This document shows, piece after piece, positions 8,224 through 15,543 of a stretch of 64,000 bases of DNA. The stretch spans positions 271,763 through 335,762 of the forward strand of contig UQWL01000001.1 of the NCBI GenBank assembly GCA_900544715.1, read 5' to 3'. Under the pieces are notes generated by a model, which had not been told where the DNA came from, did no database searches, and worked only from the letters and a program-made list of their open reading frames with translations. The position numbers and the translations under genes were made by a program. This stretch comes from an uncultured Oscillospiraceae bacterium (lineage in GTDB: Bacteria > Bacillota > Clostridia > Oscillospirales > Acutalibacteraceae). Positions within the stretch are counted from its first letter, which is position 1; each line of letters begins with the position of its first letter.

Positions 8224-9171
8224 ATGGCAGAGGTAATCAAAAAGGCGACGCGCGACGGCTATGGCAATGCGCTTGTCGAACTGGCTGAAAAATATGACAA
8301 CCTGATCGTGATGGATGCCGACCTTGCGGCGGCGACCAAAACCGGAGTGTTCAAAAAAGCCTATCCCGATCAATTTTTTGATGCAGGCATTGCGGAATGC
8401 AACCTCATGGGCGTTGCGGCGGGCCTTGCCACAACGGGCCATTTGGTGTTTGCCTCTTCGTTTGCCATGTTTGCGGCGGGCCGTGCGTTTGAGCAGGTGC
8501 GCAATACGATCGGCTATCCACATGTCAATGTAAAGATCGGTGCGACGCACGCCGGCATCTCCGTGGGCGAAGATGGCGCGAGCCATCAGTGCTGCGAGGA
8601 TATTGCCCTGATGCGCACGATCCCAGGCATGGTCATCATCAACCCGGCGGATGATATGGAAGCGCGCGCGGCCGTGTTTGCCGCTGCGGAATATGACGGC
8701 CCCGTTTACCTGCGCTTTGGCCGCCTGGCGGTGCCGCGCATTTTCGATAAAACCTATTCCTTTGAGATCGGTAAGGCCGTTCAACTCCGTGACGGCGAGG
8801 ATGTCACGATCATCGCTACCGGCCTGATGGTCAATGAGGCGCTGATGGCGCAGGAGGAGCTGGTGAAGGAGGGCGTGAGCGCCCGCGTCATCAATATGGC
8901 GACCATCAAGCCGATTGATCGTGACTGCATCATTGCGGCCGCGAAGGAAACGGGCGCGATTGTCACAGCGGAGGAGCACAGCATCATTGGCGGCCTTGGC
9001 TCCGCGGTGGCAGAGATCGTGAGCGAAACGGTGCCGGTGCCTGTGGTGCGCGTGGGCGTGGAGGATACGTTCGGTTGCTCCGGTCCGGCGGTAGAGCTGC
9101 TGCATGTGTTTGGCCTTGATGCGGCCAACATTGTGGAGAAGGCTCACAAGGCAATTGCGCTGAAAGCGTAG
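8224..9171 (+). CDS. Transketolase, C-terminal subunit
   Basis: Second half of the split transketolase: pyrimidine-binding domain followed by the C-terminal domain, 315 residues. The conserved glutamate that activates the ThDP cofactor is in FFDAGIAECNLMGVAAGLA. THAGISVGEDGASHQ and the C-terminal VTAEEHSIIGGLGSAVAE segments match the family. It starts one base after the N-terminal subunit gene and is followed by two hairpins, so the two genes form a bicistronic unit. Confidence 0.95.
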   Translation: MAEVIKKATRDGYGNALVELAEKYDNLIVMDADLAAATKTGVFKKAYPDQFFDAGIAECNLMGVAAGLATTGHLVFASSFAMFAAGRAFEQVRNTIGYPHVNVKIGATHAGISVGEDGASHQCCEDIALMRTIPGMVIINPADDMEARAAVFAAAEYDGPVYLRFGRLAVPRIFDKTYSFEIGKAVQLRDGEDVTIIATGLMVNEALMAQEELVKEGVSARVINMATIKPIDRDCIIAAAKETGAIVTAEEHSIIGGLGSAVAEIVSETVPVPVVRVGVEDTFGCSGPAVELLHVFGLDAANIVEKAHKAIALKA

Positions 9172-9182
9172 GGATTTCTGAA

Positions 9183-9267
9183 AAAACGGTTGATAAGCAA
9201 ACGTCAGCCGTTTTATCATAATAAGAAGGGCGGAGGGGCCTGCTGGTGCTGGCTCCTCTGTTTTTTT
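9183..9267 (+). terminator. Tandem terminator hairpins after transketolase
   Basis: The first hairpin is AAAACGGTTGA with TCAGCCGTTTT (9183-9214). The second is GAGGGGCC with GGCTCCTC (9233-9258), followed by seven T residues. The second is the typical intrinsic terminator. Confidence 0.75.
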
Positions 9268-9317
9268 CAAAAAGATGGAATTGATACAAGCTTTTTGCAC
9301 GCTGGGGGATCGAAAAA

Positions 9318-9827
9318 ATGAAAAATATTGTACTGATCGGCATGCCTGCATGTGGGAAAAGTACGATCGGCGTCATTCTGGCGAAGACGATGGGCATCGG
9401 CTTCCTGGATACGGATTTACTGTTGCAGCAACGCGAGGGCAAGCGGCTGCAAGAGATCATTGATGGGCACGGGCTGCCGTATTTTCTGCGTGTGGAATCG
9501 CATGCGATTCAAAGCATCGATTGCCGCGATACGGTAATCGCTACGGGCGGGAGCGCTGTTTACAGTGAAATTGCCATGCGCCACCTGCACCTGAGCAGCA
9601 TCCTGATTTATTTACAACTGCCGTATGAGGAGATTGAGCATAGGCTCGATAATATCAAAACGCGGGGCGTTGCCATGGAAAAGGGCGAATCTCTCTATTC
9701 GCTTTATCAGGAGCGTGCGCCGTTGTATGAAAAGTGGGCCGATCTTATCATTGATGCGGCGGGCCAAACGGCAGAGCAGACGGTGGAGGCCATTTTGGAA
9801 GCCATCGGAGATGAAAACGGGAATTGA
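9318..9827 (+). CDS. aroK: Shikimate kinase
   Basis: Phosphorylates shikimate to shikimate 3-phosphate, the fifth step of the chorismate pathway. It is 169 residues, the normal length. The P-loop is GMPACGKST (residues 8-16). DTD at about 35-37 (Mg2+ and shikimate binding), the FLRVES segment and the ATGGSAVY substrate-binding motif (usually GGG) follow. It stands alone between two terminators rather than in an aro operon. A DAHP synthase gene for the first step of the pathway is 28 kb away at 36966-37979. Confidence 0.92.
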   Translation: MKNIVLIGMPACGKSTIGVILAKTMGIGFLDTDLLLQQREGKRLQEIIDGHGLPYFLRVESHAIQSIDCRDTVIATGGSAVYSEIAMRHLHLSSILIYLQLPYEEIEHRLDNIKTRGVAMEKGESLYSLYQERAPLYEKWADLIIDAAGQTAEQTVEAILEAIGDENGN

Positions 9828-9833
9828 TCAACA

Positions 9834-9864
9834 AAAAGCGGGGCGCAATGCGCCCCTTTTGCTT
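9834..9864 (+). terminator. Terminator after aroK
   Basis: GGGGCGC and GCGCCCC separated by AAT, preceded by A-rich and followed by TTTT sequence. Confidence 0.75.
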
Positions 9865-9953
9865 TGACAGGCCCGAAAGGGACGGGAAAGCCGTTACCGG
9901 CCGTGGCCCTATAACCCGCTGTAAGGGAAAAAAGAGGATAAGAGGGGTCGTCT

Positions 9954-10982
9954 ATGTACGATGTATTGGTAATTGGCGCAGGGCCGGCAGGGAGCACGGC
10001 CGCCCGGGTTTTAGCTGGGCGGGGGTATCGGGTGCTGCTGGTGGAAAAATGCAAAATGCCGCGCTATAAATCCTGCTCCGGGGTGTTGATCCAGAAGTCG
10101 GTTGATTTGATCGGCAAATACTTTGGCGGCAGCACGCCGGCAGAGGCACTGTGCGAACCGGTTGATAACCGGGGCATGGTTTTTACGGACGACCGTGGGA
10201 AAGAATACCGCTTTGAGCAGCCGGGCCTTAATGTGTGGCGCGGCCCCTTTGACCATTGGCTTGCCTTGAAAGCCCGGGAGAGCGGCGCGAAGATCAGGGA
10301 TGCAACTACCGCTGTTTCCTGTGCAGAACAGCCCGGTTTTGTGACGGTTACTTTGCGTGGTGAAACAAATGATACGGTGAAGGCGAGATATGTTTTGGAT
10401 TGTGAAGGCGTTGTAGGCGCTTTCAAGCGCAAGCTTGTGCAGGACGCGCCGGAATTTATCAGCACGTTTCAAACCTTTAACGAGGGGCGAATCGCGTTGG
10501 ACCCGCACTATTTTTATGCCTATTTGCAGCCGGAATTCTCCGAATACGATGCGTGGTTTAACGTCAAGGATCAATTTTTGATTTTGGGCGTATCTGTAAA
10601 AAATCCGGATCACATCGAAGGCTTCTACGATCGTTTTCTCGCTTACATGAGGGAGCGCCACCATTTGCAGGTTGACCGCCAAATCAAGGCGGACCGGTGG
10701 CTGATGCCCCGCATCCGGCCCGGGTGCTCCATTGATTATGGCCGGGGCCGCGTGCTGTTTGCGGGAGAGGCGGCCGGTTTTTTGAACCCGATGGGGGAGG
10801 GGATTTCCGCAGCGATGGAGAGCGGCTGCTGCGCCGCGTGTGCAATTGCGGATTGGTTTGAAGATTTGGAGGCCATCTATTCTGCCTACCGGCAGGCAGC
10901 AGAACCCCTGCGGGGCTATATGAAGCGGCAGTGGAGCCTTGTGGCGGGTATGGCGGAGCCCTTTCAGGAGATGAGCAGCTAA
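9954..10982 (+). CDS. Geranylgeranyl reductase-family FAD-dependent oxidoreductase
   Basis: Flavoprotein of the geranylgeranyl reductase/digeranylgeranyl-glycerophospholipid reductase family, which saturates isoprenoid double bonds. It is 342 residues. It opens with the FAD dinucleotide fold (VLVIGAGPAGSTAAR), then a CKMPRYKSCSG segment and the second FAD site GEAAGFLNPMGEGISAAMESG near residue 270. Family members in Clostridia are poorly characterised; substrates could be a polyprenol, a quinone-like molecule or an unrelated hydrophobic compound. It is a single gene between terminators, with an AAGAGGGG ribosome site. The family call is firm, the substrate is not. Confidence 0.82.
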   Translation: MYDVLVIGAGPAGSTAARVLAGRGYRVLLVEKCKMPRYKSCSGVLIQKSVDLIGKYFGGSTPAEALCEPVDNRGMVFTDDRGKEYRFEQPGLNVWRGPFDHWLALKARESGAKIRDATTAVSCAEQPGFVTVTLRGETNDTVKARYVLDCEGVVGAFKRKLVQDAPEFISTFQTFNEGRIALDPHYFYAYLQPEFSEYDAWFNVKDQFLILGVSVKNPDHIEGFYDRFLAYMRERHHLQVDRQIKADRWLMPRIRPGCSIDYGRGRVLFAGEAAGFLNPMGEGISAAMESGCCAACAIADWFEDLEAIYSAYRQAAEPLRGYMKRQWSLVAGMAEPFQEMSS

Positions 10983-10992
10983 AACAATAAAA

Positions 10993-11045
10993 AAGCAGGC
11001 GGTATGCCACCCCTCTGCGGGTGCATACCGCCTGCTTCAATTTTT
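10993..11045. terminator. Bidirectional terminator
   Basis: A 15-bp stem (AAGCAGGCGGTATGC with its complement ending at 11037) with T tracts on both outer sides. It separates two convergent genes, the flavoprotein and thpR. Confidence 0.85.
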
Positions 11046-11568
11046 ACCCAATTGGCTGCACAAACCTCGGCACATATTGCAGCAGGCCGTTTACCCGCCG
11101 GGATTCCATCAGGGCGATTTCCGTCACCTGCATCCGGGTGGGCGGCAACGTTTTCCCATAGTCCTTTGCCTGAAAGCCAGGCTCCAGGATGACCTCGCGC
11201 CCCAGCGTCAGGTGCGGCCGGAAGGCCCGCTTTTCCAGGGAAAAGCTCGCCAGCGCCGTAACCACCTGCTGCTGGAGGGCGGCCAGCGCTTTGTTTTCCG
11301 CAACGCCCATCCACCAAAGGCCGCTCCCACTTCGTTGAAAGCATCCAAGCCCTGCAAGCTCTATGGAAAACGGTTCTGCGTGGATAGATTGAAGTGCCTG
11401 CTTTGCTGCCGCTAACCGGTTTGTTTCGCCGAGAAAGGCAAGCGTTAAATGCAGGTTTTCCCTGCGGCTGAAATTGCCCTGCCGCGCATGGCTTTTGAGC
11501 CCTGCAATCGCAGCGCAGAGCACATCCTTGCATGGTTCATCGAAACAGATTGCCACAAAAAGTCGCAT
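11044..11568 (-). CDS. thpR: RNA 2',3'-cyclic phosphodiesterase
   Basis: 2H phosphoesterase (LigT/ThpR family) that opens 2',3'-cyclic phosphate ends of RNA. The two HxTx catalytic motifs are HLTLAFLG near residue 42 and HLTLGRE near residue 118. It begins MRLFVAICF, typical of the family. A GTG three codons upstream (11577) directly abuts the stop of the upstream kinase gene and is possible; the ATG at 11568 matches homologue starts better. It is probably co-transcribed as the third gene after the two-component system. Confidence 0.88.
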   Translation of the reverse strand: MRLFVAICFDEPCKDVLCAAIAGLKSHARQGNFSRRENLHLTLAFLGETNRLAAAKQALQSIHAEPFSIELAGLGCFQRSGSGLWWMGVAENKALAALQQQVVTALASFSLEKRAFRPHLTLGREVILEPGFQAKDYGKTLPPTRMQVTEIALMESRRVNGLLQYVPRFVQPIG

Positions 11569-11577
11569 GTTTCCCAC

Positions 11578-13170
11578 TCATCCTTCCGATCCTGAGGTGC
11601 CATCCCCTTGCTGTTGAAGGCCTTTTTCGGTCGAAGAAGTGGGAGGCGCGTTCGCTTTTTTGATATCGAACCAGAACAGCACCCCATCCGTTTGGTTTTC
11701 ACAGCCATATCCGCAGCCATATAGCTCCTGGAGGGCGCGGACGATAGAAAGCCCAAGCCCGTAGCGCTGCTCCGTGCCGCGTTTGCGGGCTTTATCCACC
11801 CGGTGGAAGCTGATCCAAATTTTATCCAGCTCATCCTGCGCAATCGGTTCGCCTGTGTTGAAAACGCGCACTCGGTAACGGCCCTCTTCCGTTTCAACGC
11901 AGTCGATCTCAATTCGTTTCTCCCCGGAGGCATGGGAAACGGCGTTGATTACATAATTGTTGAGCACCGTTGTGAGCTTTTCCACATCCCCATAGCCGCG
12001 GTATGCTTCTGGGATATCCGCTTGGACGGCGATTTCATTTTCCGCAAAAAGCAAGCGGCGCGTGCTGAGAAATTCATCGATCAGCGCGCGGATGGAGAAG
12101 GGCTCCTCATGCAGCTGGTATGCGCCCGCCTCATAGCGGGAGAGCTCCAGCAGCTCCATCACCATCCGGTTCATATGCCGGGTTTCCTCCATAATGATGC
12201 CGCAGTATTCTGCGGCCTGCTCCGGCTCCTGCGCAACGCCGAGCTGGAGGCCTTCCGCATAGCCCTGGATGATGGCGATCGGCGTTTTGAGCTCGTGGGA
12301 TACGTTGGAGATGAATTCCTTTCGGATCTGCTCCGTGCGGCGCTCCTTTTCAATATCCGCTTCCAGCTGCCGGTTTTTTTGCTGCAGATCCTTAAGCGTT
12401 GCGTCCAGCGAATCGGAGAGCACGTTGATGCTGCGCGCGAGCTCGGAGAGTTCGTCCTTCCCCCTGGCGGTGCACTTACGGGAGAAATCCATCTGCGCCA
12501 TGCCACGGGTCACCCGGTTCATCGCAATCAATGGCTTGGTGAATTTATTGGCGTACCAGGCGGCGAAAATGATGGCGCTGAACATAATAATCACCGTGAT
12601 CGCGCCAAACAGGTTATTCGCAAGCAGCGCATTGGATTCAATCACGTTTTTTTGGGCGGATACTTCGATGGTTTGCCCATTCTCCGTTGGAAGGCCGAAT
12701 ATAATATACTGAATATCATGGCTGCGCCCTTCGCGCACTTCAAAGTAGGAGCCGTCGCCGCGTAATTCCCGCTCAAGCGTGGTCAGGTTATATTTGAATT
12801 GTTTCAGAAAATCGTCGCTGAAGATTGGGCTACCGGAGCTATAGCTATAGGGATTGTAAACCGTAGCCCAGAGGGGACGGCCATATGCGTCCATAATCTC
12901 CACGGCGATGTTATACTTCGTTGCAAGAGAATAAAGCTGTTCCCGAAAATCGTTCTCGTGCGTCTGATCCATCTCGCTGATGCTGCGGGCCGCCTGCTGG
13001 AGGTTGTCCTTTTCCCGCCAGATATATACCTGTGAGAGCAGGCGGGAATTGACAAACAAAATCAGCGCGGCGCTCAGCAGAAGGATCGCCACGATCTGAA
13101 AAAAAAGCTTTTGCTTGATGCTCCCCTTGAGGGGGCTGTTTTTATCATGCTTTAGCTTTGGCAACGTCAT
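11578..13170 (-). CDS. Sensor histidine kinase
   Basis: Membrane sensor kinase, 530 residues. TM1 is at about 21-42, an extracytoplasmic sensor region at about 43-188, and TM2 at about 189-207. HAMP and coiled coil cover 208-285. The HisKA domain has the phospho-accepting H292 in FISNVSHELKTPIA, and the HATPase domain has an N-box (LNNYVINAVSHA) and G-box (RYGLGLSIV). The cytoplasmic C-terminus has an extra 25-residue Ser/Gly/Gln tail. Its start overlaps the response regulator stop by 4 bases. The signal is unknown; the arrangement (large extracellular loop, HAMP) suits envelope or small-molecule sensing. Confidence 0.93.
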   Translation of the reverse strand: MTLPKLKHDKNSPLKGSIKQKLFFQIVAILLLSAALILFVNSRLLSQVYIWREKDNLQQAARSISEMDQTHENDFREQLYSLATKYNIAVEIMDAYGRPLWATVYNPYSYSSGSPIFSDDFLKQFKYNLTTLERELRGDGSYFEVREGRSHDIQYIIFGLPTENGQTIEVSAQKNVIESNALLANNLFGAITVIIMFSAIIFAAWYANKFTKPLIAMNRVTRGMAQMDFSRKCTARGKDELSELARSINVLSDSLDATLKDLQQKNRQLEADIEKERRTEQIRKEFISNVSHELKTPIAIIQGYAEGLQLGVAQEPEQAAEYCGIIMEETRHMNRMVMELLELSRYEAGAYQLHEEPFSIRALIDEFLSTRRLLFAENEIAVQADIPEAYRGYGDVEKLTTVLNNYVINAVSHASGEKRIEIDCVETEEGRYRVRVFNTGEPIAQDELDKIWISFHRVDKARKRGTEQRYGLGLSIVRALQELYGCGYGCENQTDGVLFWFDIKKANAPPTSSTEKGLQQQGDGTSGSEG

Positions 13171-13844
13171 ATCTGCCCCTCGATCTTATAGCCCATTCCA
13201 TAAACCGTTTTCAAATGCGCGCTGCCCCACTCGCCCAGTTTTGTGCGTAACCGTGCCATGTGGGAATCGACCGTGCGGATATCGCCCACATAATCAATGC
13301 CCCAGATGGAATCGAGCAGCTGCTCGCGCGTATAAACGCGGCCTGGGCTCGCCATCAGCTTGCGCAGGAGGTTGTATTCCTTCAGCGTCAGCTCCAGGTG
13401 CTTCCCGTGCAGGATGACCTCATGCGCCTCTTCATTGATGCAGAGCTCGTCCATCCGCATGGCGCCGCCTGCATCCGGCGATTGCGCACGCCGCAGCAGG
13501 GCAGCGATCCGCTTCATCAGCACAGAGGGGCTGAAGGGCTTCGTCACGTAGTCATCCGCACCGGCCTCAAAGCCCATCAGTTCGTCGAACTCCTCGCTGC
13601 GGGCGGTGAGCATCAGGATAGGCACGTTGGAGGTTTCGCGCACGGCGCGGCAAACCTCCCAGCCGTCACGCTGCGGCATCATCACATCAAGCAGCAGGAG
13701 CGCCGTATCCGGATGCGTGCGGAAGACGGAGAGCGCCTGCTCGCCATCCTCCGCCTCCAGCGGCTTGTAGCCCTCTCGGCGCAGGAAATCGCACACCAGC
13801 CGGCGGATGTGCGCTTCGTCGTCGGCAATCAGAATTTTCTGCAT
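13167..13844 (-). CDS. OmpR/PhoB-family response regulator
   Basis: DNA-binding partner of the adjacent kinase, 225 residues. The receiver domain has acidic residues D9 and D10, phosphorylation site D53 (LLLLDVMMP) and K102 in VTKPFSP. The C-terminal winged helix covers about 130-223, with KEYNLLRKLMASPGRVYTREQLL and the DVRTVDSH-like segment GDIRTVDSHMARLR. It is first in the operon, with a promoter 40-70 bases upstream. The regulon is unknown. Confidence 0.94.
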   Translation of the reverse strand: MQKILIADDEAHIRRLVCDFLRREGYKPLEAEDGEQALSVFRTHPDTALLLLDVMMPQRDGWEVCRAVRETSNVPILMLTARSEEFDELMGFEAGADDYVTKPFSPSVLMKRIAALLRRAQSPDAGGAMRMDELCINEEAHEVILHGKHLELTLKEYNLLRKLMASPGRVYTREQLLDSIWGIDYVGDIRTVDSHMARLRTKLGEWGSAHLKTVYGMGYKIEGQI

Positions 13845-13883
13845 GATACAAGCCTCCCAGCCTTCAAATTTGTTTCTGCATTG

Positions 13884-13912
13884 ATTTTAGCACAGCGGGA
13901 ATGGGCTTACAA
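13884..13912 (-). promoter_or_regulatory. Sigma-A type promoter of the two-component operon
   Basis: On the minus strand: TTGTAA (13912-13907), a 17-base spacer and TAAAAT (13889-13884), about 40 bases before the regulator start. Confidence 0.6.
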
Positions 13913-13993
13913 GCGGCTTCACAATCCTTTTACATTTATGCAATTTTTGCGTCATAGTGTTTTACGGCGCTTTGTCATGGGGATATGATAAAG

Positions 13994-14019
13994 CGCCCGG
14001 TTCAGTTGTGAACCGGGCG
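13994..14019. terminator. Hairpin, probable terminator
   Basis: A perfect 11-bp stem (CGCCCGGTTCA with TGAACCGGGCG) with loop GTTG. It lies just after the minus-strand gene ending at 14036; no long T tract follows, so termination efficiency is uncertain. Confidence 0.55.
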
Positions 14020-14035
14020 AAATGAGGTTATTTTA

Positions 14036-14416
14036 TTATGCGTGTTTCTCTTTGCTTTTCCAAGCTGCAACCATCCACATCAGCATCAGGAGAACCGAAA
14101 GAACCGGCTGATTGTTGAAAATCGCATCGTAGGGAAGTGGAGCATTACAGAAAAACAAAATCCATAGCATTCCCCAGAGACTGCCGGCTGCGATAGATAT
14201 GCACTTGAAAGCAAAAAAGCTGGAATCATGTTTAAAAGTGACGATCCAGGAAATCAGGAGCAGGATCGTGAGCAGGGGAAGCGCCCACCAATTTATGAAA
14301 TAAAACGAATCGTTGAAATTCGTGAGGCGAGGGTACTTCGTTACGACAAAAATGAAAACGGCATATAAGGCGAGCATCCCGGATAAGATCCCATTTACTA
14401 TTCTTGTTTTTGTCAT
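14036..14416 (-). CDS. Four-TM small membrane protein, paralogue of 19280-19672
   Basis: A 126-residue hydrophobic protein with four predicted membrane helices and a lysine-rich C-terminus. The family is not recognised. It is clearly related to the protein at 19280-19672: both share a DSF/DAF-FIN-W-PL signature after TM1 (DSFYFINWWALPL here), helix spacing and a PLPYDAIF/PFPYYWLVF-type segment before the last helix. GGGAGG lies 8 bases before ATG 14416; the longer frame from 14470 has no such site. It is third in a sigma factor operon. A membrane immunity role is a hypothesis from its paralogue's position behind the RHS gene. Confidence 0.75.
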   Translation of the reverse strand: MTKTRIVNGILSGMLALYAVFIFVVTKYPRLTNFNDSFYFINWWALPLLTILLLISWIVTFKHDSSFFAFKCISIAAGSLWGMLWILFFCNAPLPYDAIFNNQPVLSVLLMLMWMVAAWKSKEKHA

Positions 14417-14447
14417 GATAAAAACCTCCCCATGTGAAATAAAAATT

Positions 14448-14732
14448 TTATGTGACCCAATGTAGTACAACGAGGGTTGCTGCCAGACAGGCGGAAATCA
14501 GGGCTAACCGCCTGAGGAACCTCTTCCGGGCAGACAGAATCGTTTTCACCCGATTGGCGATTTCTTCTTCCGAAAGGGCAGAATGGGCAGCGTGATATCC
14601 ATCCATCTGCAATAAAAAATCCGAGCATTCTTTGATAAAATCCGGGTCCATCTCCTGATAAGGCTTCGCTAACTCCGCAGAGAGCAGCATTTCCACCTGT
14701 TGCCGCTCGAAGAAATCCTTATTATTACACAT
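14448..14732 (-). CDS. Small single-TM protein, candidate anti-sigma factor
   Basis: A 94-residue protein of no recognised family. The first 65 residues are soluble and helical (acidic, many Glu and Ala). They are followed by a basic stretch (ARKRFLRRL) and one C-terminal membrane helix (about 74-92). It follows the sigma factor gene by 70 bases and has a CAGGAG ribosome site. Size, topology and gene order fit a membrane-anchored anti-sigma factor, but the zinc-binding HxxxCxxC motif of the ZAS family is absent, so this is inference from context only. Confidence 0.65.
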   Translation of the reverse strand: MCNNKDFFERQQVEMLLSAELAKPYQEMDPDFIKECSDFLLQMDGYHAAHSALSEEEIANRVKTILSARKRFLRRLALISACLAATLVVLHWVT

Positions 14733-14802
14733 ATAAATCTCCTGGTTCTTTCATGATCAAATATATATGGTCGTAAATAAAAAAGGTTTCACAAAATCCT
14801 GA

Positions 14803-15336
14803 TCAAAAATGGCCGATGGATGAAAAGATGATTTTGGATAGCTCTTTCATCCGCTTTCGCAAACGGAAAGCACGCAGCCGGATGGCTTTCTCGGTTGTTT
14901 GCAATTCCGTGGCTATCGTATGATACTGTTTATGTTCCATATAGATTTTCGTATACAGTTCCATTTCTTTTGGCGCCAGGCTGCTGAGCACCTGCGTTTT
15001 GCCATGCGCAATCTCATCATCGGTTATGCTGTTTTCCAGTAGGGTTAAGATATCGGAATCACACGGGATTTCCTGATTGGAATGGTCTATGGAAAAAAGC
15101 TTTTGATTTTTTTCCTCTTTTTTATAGGCCTCCTTTATTTTTTTATCCGCTACAGAATATAACCACGCTCGTAAATTCGTATTTGTCAGGCCGCCGTGGC
15201 GTTCCAGCAGCAATAAAAAAACATCCTGCACGAGATCTCTGGCCAGGTGCTCATCATAATTCACTTTTCGTAAACAAAATAAGTATATTTCCTCATAATA
15301 GGCGGCGGCTATATGTTCAAGCTCTGATTTGTTCAT
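14803..15336 (-). CDS. Sigma-70 family (ECF-like) RNA polymerase sigma factor
   Basis: A 177-residue two-domain sigma factor. Region 2 is at about 10-75, with LARDLVQDVFLLLLERHGG and NLRAWLYSVADKKIKEAYKK. A spacer rich in Asp, Ser and Glu follows, then region 4 at about 118-168 with a helix-turn-helix (YHTIATELQTTEKAIRLRAFRLRKRM). Regions 1 and 3 are missing, as in ECF factors. It is first in a minus-strand operon with the 94-residue and four-TM proteins and is divergent from the RHS gene across about 207 AT-rich bases, so it may drive one or both transcripts. Confidence 0.88.
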   Translation of the reverse strand: MNKSELEHIAAAYYEEIYLFCLRKVNYDEHLARDLVQDVFLLLLERHGGLTNTNLRAWLYSVADKKIKEAYKKEEKNQKLFSIDHSNQEIPCDSDILTLLENSITDDEIAHGKTQVLSSLAPKEMELYTKIYMEHKQYHTIATELQTTEKAIRLRAFRLRKRMKELSKIIFSSIGHF

Positions 15337-15543
15337 AAAAATTACTCCTAAATTTTTGAAACATCTTCAATTTTTTTACATATAATAATGAAAACGATAA
15401 GAGGAAACGGTGTTAACTCTACTCCAATAATACCATATGTTAAAATCTTTTACCATATAAAGTAAAAAAGAAGGTGATTCAATCAGTGAGTGATTTTTTG
15501 GACAGAATGATGAAAGGGATGGGACAGTTTCAAAAGGAGGATT
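15337..15543. promoter_or_regulatory. Divergent AT-rich regulatory region (sigma factor / RHS gene)
   Basis: About 207 bases separate the sigma gene and the RHS gene. There is a weak TTTACA (15375-15380), N17, TAAGAG on the plus strand and a GGAAAC at 15403-15408 that could be an ECF -35 element; neither is convincing alone. A strong AAAGGAGG at 15533-15540 serves the RHS gene. Confidence 0.35.
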
